Source of the DNA: Candidatus Aminicenantes bacterium RBG_16_66_30 | GTDB taxonomy: Bacteria > Acidobacteriota > Aminicenantia > Aminicenantales > Saccharicenantaceae | Assembly (NCBI GenBank): GCA_001775715.1 | Contig: MEYC01000045.1 | Coordinates: 1-34,141, forward strand | Reading direction: 5' to 3' | Length of the DNA stretch: 34,141 nt | Part shown: piece after piece, positions 1 to 8,738 of the stretch | Layout: every line of letters begins with the position of its first letter | How positions within the stretch are numbered: position 1 is the first letter of the stretch | Program-made: the position numbers and the translations under genes | The notes under the pieces: model-generated | Databases searched by the model: none | Told to the model about the DNA's origin: nothing | Seen by the model: the letters and a program-made list of their open reading frames with translations, nothing else

Positions 1-989
1 GACCGGGTCCGGACCTTCCGCCACCAGCTCTTGTTCGCCGCGTACCACCGGACCGTCCGCTTCAAGCCTTCCGCGAACGGCGTCTCCGGCTCCCAGCCGA
101 GGGCCCGGATGAGCCCCGAATCCATGGCGTAGCGGCGGTCGTGGCCGGGCCGGTCCGGGACGAACTGGATGAGCTCGTGGGGCGAGTCGAGGGCGTCCAG
201 GATGCGCCGGGCGAGGTCGATATTGGCCAGCTCGAAGCCGCCGCCGACGTTGTAGACGCCGCCGCCTCGGCCCCGCAGGATGGCCGCCTCGACGGCCCGG
301 CAGTGGTCCTCGACGAAGAGCCAGTCGCGGACCTGGAGCCCGTCGCCGAAGACGGGCAGGGTCTTGCCCTCGAGGGCGTTCGTCAGGAACAGGGGGATGA
401 GCTTCTCGGGGAACTGGCCGGGCCCGTAAGTATTCGACGGCCGGAGGACGATCGTCGGCAGGCCATAGGTCACGTGGTAGGCCCGGGCGAGGTGGTCCCC
501 GGCCGCCTTGGTCGCCGCGTAGGGCGAGGACGGGAGAAGAGGGTCCGTCTCCCGGGCCGCCCGCCCGGGCCGGCTGCCGTAGACCTCGTCGGTCGAGATG
601 TGGATGAAGAACTCGACGGCCGGGAAGGCCCGCAGGGCGTCGAGCAGCGTGTAGGCGCCGTGGACGTTGGTCAGGACGAATTCGCCGGCGTCGTAGATCG
701 ACCGGTCGACGTGGGTCTCGGCGGCGAAATGGACGACCCCCTGGACGCGGGCGAAGAGCTTCCGGACGAGGGCCTTGTCCCGGATGTCGCCGAGGATGAA
801 CTCGTAGCGCGGGTCCTCCTCCACGTCGCGGAGATTGTCGAGGTTCCCCGCGTAGGTCAGCTTGTCCAGGTTGACGACCCGGGTCTGCTTGTAGCGGCGG
901 AGGATCAGGCGGACGAAATGACTGCCGATGAAGCCGGCCCCGCCCGTGACCAGGACCGTCATCCCTTCGAGGGTCCGTTCCGTGCTCAT
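1..989 (-). CDS. rfbB: dTDP-glucose 4,6-dehydratase (partial, runs off window start)
   Basis: Reverse-strand translation from ATG at 989: MSTERTLEGMTVLVTGGAGFIGSHFVRLILRRYKQTRVVNLDKLTYAGNLDNLRDV...HFAAETHVDRSIYDAGEF...STDEVYGS; Rossmann GxxGxxG and SDR-family signatures. Not in ORF track because it lacks a stop in the window. Confidence 0.93.
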   Translation of the reverse strand, partial: MSTERTLEGMTVLVTGGAGFIGSHFVRLILRRYKQTRVVNLDKLTYAGNLDNLRDVEEDPRYEFILGDIRDKALVRKLFARVQGVVHFAAETHVDRSIYDAGEFVLTNVHGAYTLLDALRAFPAVEFFIHISTDEVYGSRPGRAARETDPLLPSSPYAATKAAGDHLARAYHVTYGLPTIVLRPSNTYGPGQFPEKLIPLFLTNALEGKTLPVFGDGLQVRDWLFVEDHCRAVEAAILRGRGGGVYNVGGGFELANIDLARRILDALDSPHELIQFVPDRPGHDRRYAMDSGLIRALGWEPETPFAEGLKRTVRWYAANKSWWRKVRTR

Positions 990-1005
990 GGTCGCGCTCC
1001 CGTTC

Positions 1006-3213
1006 TCAGAATCCGGCCCCGCTGAGGAAGCCGAGCGTCTTCCCGATCACCCCGAGCCCCAGGGAGAACCTGACCTGGAGGTCCGGCGTCTCGCGGAAGT
1101 AGTAGGCGCCGACGTCAATGAGGAAGTCGACGCACTGGTAATGATAGACCGCCCTGGCCCCCGTGTACAGGAGCTTGCGCTCCTTGATGTTGTAGTCGGC
1201 GGCGAGCTCGAGGTCGAGGTCGAGCCCGGGGAGCCTCAGCCCGCCATGGGCGCCGATCTGATCGCGGTTGTAGAGCGCGATGAGCTCCGGATCGACGCCG
1301 GCGATCCAGGAGTTGCGGCTCCTGAACCAGCTGACGGTCAGGAAATCGCCGCCGTCCTTGCTCCCGGCCGTAGCGCTCAGCCTCAGGCTCGACAGGTTCT
1401 TGTAGTAGGGATTGTAGGCGGCCGAGGCGTCGAAGCTGAATCGGGCTTGGGGGTAGAAGCGGACGGTCCCGGTGATCTCCGAGAACCGGGGCGGCTTCCC
1501 GTCGACCGGGAATCTGGAGAGAGGACCGTCCTCGGGCGAGAAATAGTACGTCTGCCCGAGGCCCAGGGAGAAGACCTCGACCGCCCGTTCGCCCGCCTTG
1601 AACAGGAACCGGCTGGTGACGCCGTAGCTCATCTGATGGTAGCGGAAGAAGCCGTAGGAGGTGACGATCCGGTCAGCGTACCGGGTCGGGCTGTCGAAGG
1701 AATAATTGACGAAGGGCTCGACGATGTTCTTGAGCCGGGCCCGGCCATCCCGGCCGTAGAAGACCCGGGCGAACACCGGCCCGACGATCTCGACCGCGGC
1801 GACGAGGTTCCCGGTGAAGAGGTCCTCGCCGACGATCGCGCCGGTCACCGGGTCGAGGCTCTCGCCGTAGTAAGAGACGTTGGCCGTGACCGAGGTCGTC
1901 GCGGTGAGCCAGGGGATCGAGGCGAACGGCAGGGTCACCGTGGGGCTGACCGCGACCCGGCTCGAGCGCCGCTCCGTCCCGGCCTCGTATTCGGACTTCC
2001 AGCCGTACTGAGAACGGGCGAAGGACGTTGCCAGGGAGAAATAGAGGGGCCCGGCGATCTTGGTCTTGAAGACGCTGAAGTTGACCTGGGGGAGCGCGGT
2101 CGTGACGTTGGCGTCGTCGATCTGGGAAAAGTAAGTCTCGAAGCGCGAAACGCGCGCGCTCATGTTGAAGCGCCGCCAGGACCGCGAGAGGTAGGCCTGG
2201 GAGGTCCGGTTGTAGACCACGGCCCGCTGGTAGTTCTCGTCGAACTCCCTGAGGAAGCTGTAGGAGGTCTGGTAGTCGATGTTGGCGACGAGGGTGAAGC
2301 CCCAGGGCAAGGCCTGGGTGTGGTTGATCCGGACGATGGACGAGCTCGCGGGCTTGGCCCCTGAAGCGTCCCGCTTGTAGACGAAGTAATAGAGGTTGAG
2401 GTCGCCCTTGGTCCCGCCCGGGAAGAGGTAGCGGTATTCGAGCCCGGCCCCCGTGCCGCGCTTCGAATAGAGGTCGACGCCGAGCGTGGCGTCCATGTTG
2501 GACGCGATGGCCCAGTAGAATCCCTGGGACAAGGACAGGCCTTTCTCGCCGCCGAAGCCGATCCGGGGCATGAGGAAGCCCGTGGCCCGGTCCTTCAGGG
2601 GATAGCGCATGTACGGAGTGTAAAAGAGGGGAACGCCTTTGATCCGGACGACGGCGTCCCACATCTCCACATGATCGTCCGTCCGGATGTTGGCCCGGGA
2701 AACGCCGAAGCTCCACCGGGGATTGGGCTGCGTGCAGGCCGTGATCCGGCCTTTCTTCAAGCTATAGAGGTCGGTTTGCTTCCGCTCGAGCGTCTCCGCC
2801 TCGAACAGGACCGACGGCGGGAGCATGCCGGAGGCCTTTTCGATCGTCCCCCGGCCCGTCTCGAGGTTGAAGAGAATGCGCTCGGCCCGGATGACCTCGG
2901 CGCCCGACTGGACGACGACGTTGCCCTCGGCGATGACGTCCTTCGACTCGAGGTTGTACTCGACCCGGTCGGCGAAGAGAAGGATGTCGCCGGAGCGGAC
3001 CTCGACGTCGCCCGCGGCGAAGACCCTGTCCTTCGTCCGCTCCTGGCTCCGGGCCACGATCCTGACATCGGCGGGGCGGCCGGGATCCGCCGGCGCGGCG
3101 GGAGCGGCAGGAGCGGGCGGCTGGGAGAGGAGAAAGGCCGGAAGACCGGCGGCGGCGAGGCACAATCCGGCGAGCAGGCGTCCGAGCTTCGGCCGGGAAG
3201 GACAGAGATCCAT
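1006..3213 (-). CDS. lptD: LPS-assembly protein LptD (OstA N-domain plus beta-barrel)
   Basis: 735 aa, signal peptide-like N-terminus, OstA-type region (FAAGDVEVRSGDILLFADRVEYNLESKDVIAEGNVV), LptD-like FYTPYMRYPLKDRATGFLMPRIG. Confidence 0.9.
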   Translation of the reverse strand: MDLCPSRPKLGRLLAGLCLAAAGLPAFLLSQPPAPAAPAAPADPGRPADVRIVARSQERTKDRVFAAGDVEVRSGDILLFADRVEYNLESKDVIAEGNVVVQSGAEVIRAERILFNLETGRGTIEKASGMLPPSVLFEAETLERKQTDLYSLKKGRITACTQPNPRWSFGVSRANIRTDDHVEMWDAVVRIKGVPLFYTPYMRYPLKDRATGFLMPRIGFGGEKGLSLSQGFYWAIASNMDATLGVDLYSKRGTGAGLEYRYLFPGGTKGDLNLYYFVYKRDASGAKPASSSIVRINHTQALPWGFTLVANIDYQTSYSFLREFDENYQRAVVYNRTSQAYLSRSWRRFNMSARVSRFETYFSQIDDANVTTALPQVNFSVFKTKIAGPLYFSLATSFARSQYGWKSEYEAGTERRSSRVAVSPTVTLPFASIPWLTATTSVTANVSYYGESLDPVTGAIVGEDLFTGNLVAAVEIVGPVFARVFYGRDGRARLKNIVEPFVNYSFDSPTRYADRIVTSYGFFRYHQMSYGVTSRFLFKAGERAVEVFSLGLGQTYYFSPEDGPLSRFPVDGKPPRFSEITGTVRFYPQARFSFDASAAYNPYYKNLSSLRLSATAGSKDGGDFLTVSWFRSRNSWIAGVDPELIALYNRDQIGAHGGLRLPGLDLDLELAADYNIKERKLLYTGARAVYHYQCVDFLIDVGAYYFRETPDLQVRFSLGLGVIGKTLGFLSGAGF

Positions 3214-3269
3214 GGCCTGTTATTTAGCACAGCGACTGGGGAGAAGCAAACGAGGCAAATCGAGGCGGA

Positions 3270-3515
3270 TCAGGCTTCTGGAGGCTGCGGCGGTTCATCC
3301 TTCAACTGCTTCCTGAGCGCCCGGAACAAGCTGAGGAGGCCCGAGACGATGCCGAGAACGGTGAACGTCAGGAGGAGCCAGGGGTCCGTGCCGAGCCAAC
3401 GGTCAAGGAAATAGCCGAAGAAGAGGCCGACGGCGATCGAGGACGGCAGGATGAGGCCAAGCGAGCTCAGCTCCGCTAGCCGCCGGAGATCCGGCCGAGA
3501 GGGCTTGTCGCTCAT
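3270..3515 (-). CDS. atpZ: AtpZ/AtpI-family small membrane protein
   Basis: 81 aa, two TM segments, LGLILPSSIAVGLFFGYFLDRWLGTDPWLLLTFTVLGIVSGLLSLFR is typical of AtpZ. Confidence 0.75.
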   Translation of the reverse strand: MSDKPSRPDLRRLAELSSLGLILPSSIAVGLFFGYFLDRWLGTDPWLLLTFTVLGIVSGLLSLFRALRKQLKDEPPQPPEA

Positions 3516-3865
3516 CGGGACAGTTTCCCGGCGGTTCCTGCCTCCGGCTCCACGGCCGCGGGCTTCGACGCCCAGGCCCCGCCCTCATTGAACAGGGCGT
3601 TGAAGCCGAAGCCGAACCCGAAAGCCAGGCAAAAGAGCTTGAAGAAGGCCTCGAGCGTCCGGCCATCGGGTCCGCCTTCGAACTGGGGGAAGAGGGTCAG
3701 GGTCAGGATGAGGCCGATGGCCGCGGAAGCCAGGGCCGAATAGAGGTAGCGGCGGCTGAAGCCGCGGACCTTGCCTTCCCGGACCTTGCGCAGCCAGGGC
3801 AGGATCGTCCGGGCCAGGACGCCGAGGAGAAGGCCGAAGAACTTCACCAGGAATTCCGTGGACAT
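3512..3865 (-). CDS. hypothetical small membrane protein
   Basis: 117 aa with predicted TM segments; good SD (GGGAGGAG) upstream; 4-nt overlap with the atpZ-like start. Confidence 0.6.
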   Translation of the reverse strand: MSTEFLVKFFGLLLGVLARTILPWLRKVREGKVRGFSRRYLYSALASAAIGLILTLTLFPQFEGGPDGRTLEAFFKLFCLAFGFGFGFNALFNEGGAWASKPAAVEPEAGTAGKLSR

Positions 3866-3904
3866 GTCTCGCTCCTCCCGGGGCCGGCTCCCGTCGCCGG
3901 CCTT

Positions 3905-3938
3905 ATTATACTTAAAATACGGAATCCGGGGATTCCGT
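3905..3938. promoter_or_regulatory. divergent intergenic region: minus-strand TATAAT (3905-3910) and 20-bp palindrome ACGGAATCC-GG-GGATTCCGT (3919-3938)
   Basis: 9-bp perfect arms with 2-bp centre, adjacent to a minus-strand -10-like hexamer, between divergent transcription units. Confidence 0.5.
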
Positions 3939-3986
3939 TCACCTTTTGGCCGGAAATCGCCGGGAAAGTGCTATAATCTCCCCGTC

Positions 3987-4388
3987 ATGGAGCCCGAAAA
4001 GCCTGGCGCCATCGAGGAACGCGTCCTGCGGCGGATCCCGGTCGAGATCGCCGTCGGGGCCGCCGCCTTGGCCCTCGGGGCCGCCCTGGTCTTCGATCCT
4101 CTGACCGGGCTCCTTGTCTTCGCCGGGGGGGCCTTTTCGGCCCTCGGCTTCGCCTGGCTCAAGCAATCCCTGACCCGGATCCTCACGAGCGGCCGGAAGG
4201 GGGCCCTCCGCTCCGGCGTCGCGCTCTACGCCCTCCGGCTCGTGTTGATTTGCGGGGTCTTTTTCCTTATAATCCTCCTCTATCCGAAGAAGATCCTCGC
4301 CTTCGGGGCGGGCTTTTCCGTCGTCGTCTTGGTGTCTCTCGTCGAGGGCATCCGGGCTCTTCTTCTCTTGAGAACATGGAAGGCTTAG
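3987..4388 (+). CDS. atpI: ATP synthase subunit I-like membrane protein
   Basis: 133 aa, four TM pattern, directly upstream of atpB, overlaps its start by 13 nt; TATAAT at 3972-3977. Confidence 0.6.
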   Translation: MEPEKPGAIEERVLRRIPVEIAVGAAALALGAALVFDPLTGLLVFAGGAFSALGFAWLKQSLTRILTSGRKGALRSGVALYALRLVLICGVFFLIILLYPKKILAFGAGFSVVVLVSLVEGIRALLLLRTWKA

Positions 4389-5119
4389 AGCACAGCCTCT
4401 GGATCGTCGACGCCTTCAACCGCGTCTTCGGCCCGCCCATCTCCGCGCTCCTCGGTCTCGCCGGGATCGAGGTTGCCGACCCTCTCCACGTCGTCCCCGA
4501 TTTCCTCGTCATGGTCCTCGTCGTCGCCCTCGTCCTGATCGTCCTCCTCGGCCTGGCCTCGCGCCGGCCCCGGCTCGTTCCCGGGGCCCGGCAGAGCGTC
4601 GCCGAGATGATCGTCCAGGTCTTCGAGGGGCTCATCGTCGACACCGTCGGCCCGGACGGCCGGAAGTACCTGCCCGTCATCGGGACGGTCGGGCTCTTCG
4701 TTTTCGGCTGCAACATGATCGGCCTCGTCCCGGGCTTCATGTCGCCGACGAGCAAGCTCAACGTCACCCTCGGCTGCGCCCTCGTCGTCTTCTTCTACTA
4801 CCACGCCCAGGGCGTCAGGGCCCAGGGGCTCAAGTATTTCAAGCACTTCCTGGGCCCTATCCCGGCCCTGGCCCCGCTGATGGTCCCGATCGAGGTCATC
4901 AGCCATTTCTCCCGGCCCGTTTCCCTATCGATGCGGCTCTTCGGCAATATTTTCGCCGAGGAGCTGCTCATCGTCATCATGGCCTCGATCATTCCCTATC
5001 TCCTGCCCCTGCCGTTCATGGCCGTGGCCATCTTCACGTCGCTCATCCAGTCGTTCGTCTTCGTCCTCCTGTCCTGCATCTACATCGCGGGCGCCGTCGC
5101 CCATGAAGAAGAGCATTAA
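4376..5119 (+). CDS. atpB: F0F1 ATP synthase subunit a
   Basis: MEGLEHSLWIVDAF...; conserved SLSMRLFGNIFAEELLI with the essential Arg. Start chosen at ATG 4376, inside the longer ORF 4250-5119. Confidence 0.93.
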   Translation: MEGLEHSLWIVDAFNRVFGPPISALLGLAGIEVADPLHVVPDFLVMVLVVALVLIVLLGLASRRPRLVPGARQSVAEMIVQVFEGLIVDTVGPDGRKYLPVIGTVGLFVFGCNMIGLVPGFMSPTSKLNVTLGCALVVFFYYHAQGVRAQGLKYFKHFLGPIPALAPLMVPIEVISHFSRPVSLSMRLFGNIFAEELLIVIMASIIPYLLPLPFMAVAIFTSLIQSFVFVLLSCIYIAGAVAHEEEH

Positions 5120-5137
5120 ACACAAAGGAGTTCCGCC

Positions 5138-5503
5138 ATGTCCAAGAGACTCAAAGCCCTGAGCCTGATGTTCTTCGGTATCGCCCTCATGGCTCTCCCG
5201 CTGCTGGCCCAGGAAGGGGCCCAGGCGGCCGAGCTCGGCAAGTCCCACGCCGATATCTTCAAGGTGTCGCTCATCGTCGGCGGGGCCATCATCACCCTGG
5301 CCGTGATCGCGGGCGCCTTCTGCCAGGCCAAGGCCATCAGCGCCGGGTGCGAGGGGATCTCGCGGAATCCGGCCAGCGCGCCGACCATCCGGTTCCTCCT
5401 CATCTTCGGCCTCGTCCTCATCGAGACCCTGGTCATCTACGCCCTGCTGATCACCATCATCATCACGATGGTCCAGTGGGGGAACTACGGGCTCAAGGCC
5501 TAG
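5138..5503 (+). CDS. atpE: F0F1 ATP synthase subunit c with N-terminal leader
   Basis: Two-TM c-subunit hairpin with SRNPAS loop and GLVLIETLVIY second helix; extra signal-like leader MSKRLKALSLMFFGIALMALPLLAQEGAQA. Confidence 0.92.
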   Translation: MSKRLKALSLMFFGIALMALPLLAQEGAQAAELGKSHADIFKVSLIVGGAIITLAVIAGAFCQAKAISAGCEGISRNPASAPTIRFLLIFGLVLIETLVIYALLITIIITMVQWGNYGLKA

Positions 5504-5532
5504 CGGCTGGGGACCTCGGGACGCCGCGACGG

Positions 5533-6438
5533 ATGACGCGATCGGCACCGGCTCTCATCGCCGCGTCTTTCAAGCGCTTCGGCGCAGACAAGGGCTGGAC
5601 CTCGGCCATCGTCATCTCCTACTTCGCCCTGCTCGCCTGCGTCCCGCTCGTGGCCCTCTTCTTCGCCGTGGCGGCACGCTTCCTGGGCGACACGGAGGTG
5701 GCCCTGCGCAGCCTCAATATCTTCACGGACGAGTTCTTCGCCCGGCTCGATCCCGCGTTCTTCAAAAGCCTGGGGGACTTCTCGGGCACCGTCGGCAATC
5801 TCGGGCTGTTCGGCGTCGTCGGCTCGTTCGTCTCGGCCAGCTTCCTCTTTTCCTCCCTCATCACGACGGTCAACCAGATCTTCCGGACGAAATACCACCG
5901 GTCCTTCTTCTACAACCGCCTCATGGAGTTCCTGTTGATGGCCGTCGTCGGCATCTTCATGATCTTCTCGCTGGCCATGACGGCCGTCTGGACGGCCCTC
6001 GGCCGGACGATCCAGGAGAGCGAGCTCGTCCGGGCCACGCTGAGCCCCGAGGCCGCCACAGCCTTCAACAACGTCTTCCTGAAATACGTCATCCCCTACG
6101 CGCTGACCTTCCTGATGTTCTTCATCCTTTACAAGTACATCCCGGAGGTCAAAGTCCACACCCGGGCCGCGCTCATCCCGGCCGCGGTCGCCGCCCTGCT
6201 GTTCGAAATCTTCAAGAGGGCCTTCGCCTTCTACGTCGCCAACGTCTCCGCGATCGGCATCGTCCTCAGCAAAATCCTTCAGGGCACGTTGACCTCGGTT
6301 CTTTTCTTCCTTCTCTGGATCACCTCGTCGCTGGTCATCCTGCTCTGGGGGGCGGAGCTGGCGGCACTGCTCAACGAGAAGTACGACGCGACGGCGGCCG
6401 TAACGGCCCCGGCGAAGGCAACCGCCGCCAAAGCATAG
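5533..6438 (+). CDS. YihY/BrkB family membrane protein
   Basis: 301 aa from ATG 5533 (inside ORF 5347-6438); multi-TM YihY pattern ending SSLVILLWGAELAALLNEKY. Confidence 0.85.
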   Translation: MTRSAPALIAASFKRFGADKGWTSAIVISYFALLACVPLVALFFAVAARFLGDTEVALRSLNIFTDEFFARLDPAFFKSLGDFSGTVGNLGLFGVVGSFVSASFLFSSLITTVNQIFRTKYHRSFFYNRLMEFLLMAVVGIFMIFSLAMTAVWTALGRTIQESELVRATLSPEAATAFNNVFLKYVIPYALTFLMFFILYKYIPEVKVHTRAALIPAAVAALLFEIFKRAFAFYVANVSAIGIVLSKILQGTLTSVLFFLLWITSSLVILLWGAELAALLNEKYDATAAVTAPAKATAAKA

Positions 6439-6475
6439 GTCTCCAGGGGGAGGCGGGGGTTCTTTCAGATATTTC

Positions 6476-6514
6476 TCAGAAGTGCGGCTCCGAGCCGCTC
6501 CGCCGCACTTCTGA
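6476..6514. terminator. 13-bp perfect hairpin between convergent genes (possible bidirectional terminator)
   Basis: TCAGAAGTGCGGC (6476-6488) / GCCGCACTTCTGA (6502-6514), between YihY stop (6438) and trxB stop (6524); no strong U tract. Confidence 0.5.
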
Positions 6515-6523
6515 CGGCAGCTC

Positions 6524-7459
6524 CTACGAATCCGCCGCCGGCTGCCGGGCGAGATACTCCTGGACGGACAGGGCGGCGTGGACGCCCGAGCCCACAGCCG
6601 TGGCGATCTGCTTGGGGCAGGCGTCGCAGACGTCGCCGGCGGCGAAGATGCCCGGGACGGACGTCTGCGTGTCGCGGCCGACCTTGATCTGACCCCATTC
6701 GTTGAGCTCGAGGAAGCCCTTGACGAAGTCCGTCTGGGGCCGGGTTCCGATCGAGACGAACAGGCCCGCGACGGGAAGGGAGGAGGTGGCGCCGCTTTTG
6801 AGGTCGATGAGAGAGATCGCTTCCACCTTCGTCTCGCCCATGACGCCGCAGACGATCGTGTCGTAGCGGATGCGGATCTTGTCGTTGGCCGCGACCCTCT
6901 CCTGATAGATCCTCTCGCCCCGGAACGTCGCCCGGCGGTGGATGAGGGTCAGGGTCTTGGCGAACTTGGTCAGGAATAGGGCCTCTTTGAGGGCGTTGTC
7001 CCCGCCGCCCACGACGGCGATGTCGCGCCCGGCGAAAAAGGCCCCGTCGCAGACGGCGCAGTAGGAGACGCCGCGCCCCGTCAGCCGCTCTTCGCCTTCG
7101 ACGCCGAGCCGCCGGTAGGCGGATCCCGTGGCCACGATGACCGACCGGGCCTCGTATTCCCCGCTATGGCCTTTGAGGATAAAGCCCGTCGCCGACGTCG
7201 CGATCGAGAGGGCCTCGTCAAGGACGATGCCGGCGCCGAACGTCTCCGCCTGCTTGCGGAAGCCCTGCATCAGCTCGAAGGGAGCGACGCCGGACGGGAA
7301 GCCGGGGTAGTTCTCGACCCAGTCGGTCAGGAGGATCTGGCCGCCGGGCATGCCTCTCTCGAGGACGGCCGTCGAAAGCCTGGCCCGGCCCGTGTAGAGG
7401 GCCGCGGCCAGGCCGGCCGGACCGGCCCCGGCGATGACGACGTCCCAGGGGCCGTTCAT
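6524..7459 (-). CDS. trxB: thioredoxin-disulfide reductase
   Basis: GAGPAGLAAALYTGRA FAD motif, CAVCDGAFF redox motif, VVGGGDNALKEA, SVPGIFAAGDV. Confidence 0.95.
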   Translation of the reverse strand: MNGPWDVVIAGAGPAGLAAALYTGRARLSTAVLERGMPGGQILLTDWVENYPGFPSGVAPFELMQGFRKQAETFGAGIVLDEALSIATSATGFILKGHSGEYEARSVIVATGSAYRRLGVEGEERLTGRGVSYCAVCDGAFFAGRDIAVVGGGDNALKEALFLTKFAKTLTLIHRRATFRGERIYQERVAANDKIRIRYDTIVCGVMGETKVEAISLIDLKSGATSSLPVAGLFVSIGTRPQTDFVKGFLELNEWGQIKVGRDTQTSVPGIFAAGDVCDACPKQIATAVGSGVHAALSVQEYLARQPAADS

Positions 7460-7469
7460 GGCGCAAGGA

Positions 7470-7808
7470 TCAGAGGTGCTTGGCGATGCGGTCGAGAAGC
7501 TTGGCCTTGGACTCGAAGCCGACGACCTTCTCCTGGGGCTGGCCGCCCTTGAACAGGATCAGGGTCGGGATGGCCATGACGCCGTACGTTTGGGGCGTCT
7601 GGACGTTCTCGTCGACGTTCATCTTGACCACTTTGAGCTTGCCCTTGTGGGACTCGGCGATCTCCTCGACGAGCGGGGCGATCATCTGGCACGGGCCGCA
7701 CCACGGGGCCCAGAAATCCACCAGCGAGGGGAGGTCGGACTTGAGGACCTCCGCGTCGAAGGTGGCGTCGGTTCCGGTGACGATGGCGTCGGACATATCA
7801 ATCTCCAA
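7470..7808 (-). CDS. trxA: thioredoxin
   Basis: LVDFWAPWCGPCQMIAPLVEEIA, VMAIPTLILFKGG. Start could be the internal Met at 7796. Confidence 0.95.
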   Translation of the reverse strand: MEIDMSDAIVTGTDATFDAEVLKSDLPSLVDFWAPWCGPCQMIAPLVEEIAESHKGKLKVVKMNVDENVQTPQTYGVMAIPTLILFKGGQPQEKVVGFESKAKLLDRIAKHL

Positions 7809-7843
7809 TCCTGAGTGTTTTAGTAGTATATTGGCGAGCCCTC

Positions 7844-7872
7844 ATGATAACGACTCACCGAAGCCCTGTCAA
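7844..7872 (-). promoter_or_regulatory. sigma70-like promoter for trxA-trxB
   Basis: On minus strand TTGACA - 17 bp - TATCAT, upstream of trxA. Confidence 0.65.
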
Positions 7873-7889
7873 ATCAAGAGGGACAGTCC

Positions 7890-8738
7890 CTACTCCGCCC
7901 AGCCGAGTTTCTCTTTGACCAGGTCGTAGTATTTCCGGCGCGGCGAGGTGATGAGCTGGAGCTCGAACGGCGCACTGCGGACCTCGACCGTGTCGTTGAG
8001 CTCGAAGACGCCGCCGCGCTGCCCGTCGAGCGTCAGATGGACCTCCTCCCCTCCGGTCAGGAGCCGGACGGCGATCGCCGAGGTCGCCGGCACGGCCATG
8101 GGCCGGAACGAGAGCGTGTGGGGGCAGATGGGCGTCAGGATGATGGCCGGGACCTGGGGGTGGAGGATGGGCCCTCCGGCCGAGAGCGAATACGCCGTCG
8201 ACCCGGTCGGGGTCGAGACGATGAGGCCGTCGGCCTTGAGGGTCGCGACGTCCCGGCCGTCGACGCCGATCGAGAGCTCGATCATCCGGGCCTTGGCGCC
8301 CTTGGTGACGACGACGTCGTTCAGGCAGTAGGCGGCCGCGCTCCGGGTCCGGGCCTCCAGAAGCGAGCGCGGGCTGATGAGGCCTTCGTCTCCCGCCAGG
8401 AAGCGGTCGAGCGTGAGCGTCGCCTCGGTGACCGGGATCTCGGTCAGGAAGCCCAGCCGGCCCAGGTTGACGCCCATGACCGGGACGCCTGCCTGGGCCG
8501 CGTAATGGGCGACGCTGAGCAGGGTGCCGTCCCCTCCGAGGACGACGACGAGGTCCGAGGCGGCGGCGACTTCGGCCCGCGGCAGGCCGTTCGAGCGCCC
8601 GAGCTTGCGGGAGGCCACGGCCTCCAGGACGCAAACGATCCCGCGCGCCTCGAAATAGTCGACGAGGATCTTCAGGATGCCCTCGACCGACGGGGCGTGG
8701 GGCTTGATGACGATGCCGGCTTTACCCACTTTGTTCAT
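7890..8738 (-). CDS. nadK: NAD(+)/NADH kinase
   Basis: LVVVLGGDGTLLSVAHYAAQAGVPVMGVNLGRLGFLTEI; start ATG 8738 (MNKVGKAGIVIKPH) inside ORF 7890-8921. Confidence 0.93.
   Translation of the reverse strand: MNKVGKAGIVIKPHAPSVEGILKILVDYFEARGIVCVLEAVASRKLGRSNGLPRAEVAAASDLVVVLGGDGTLLSVAHYAAQAGVPVMGVNLGRLGFLTEIPVTEATLTLDRFLAGDEGLISPRSLLEARTRSAAAYCLNDVVVTKGAKARMIELSIGVDGRDVATLKADGLIVSTPTGSTAYSLSAGGPILHPQVPAIILTPICPHTLSFRPMAVPATSAIAVRLLTGGEEVHLTLDGQRGGVFELNDTVEVRSAPFELQLITSPRRKYYDLVKEKLGWAE

Noticed and set aside
928-2364. 478-aa plus-strand ORF (and 141-1025)
   Set aside because: Antisense to rfbB/lptD; composition (D/E/G/L/V/R-rich, no domain sense) is the usual shadow-frame artefact of high-GC coding DNA.
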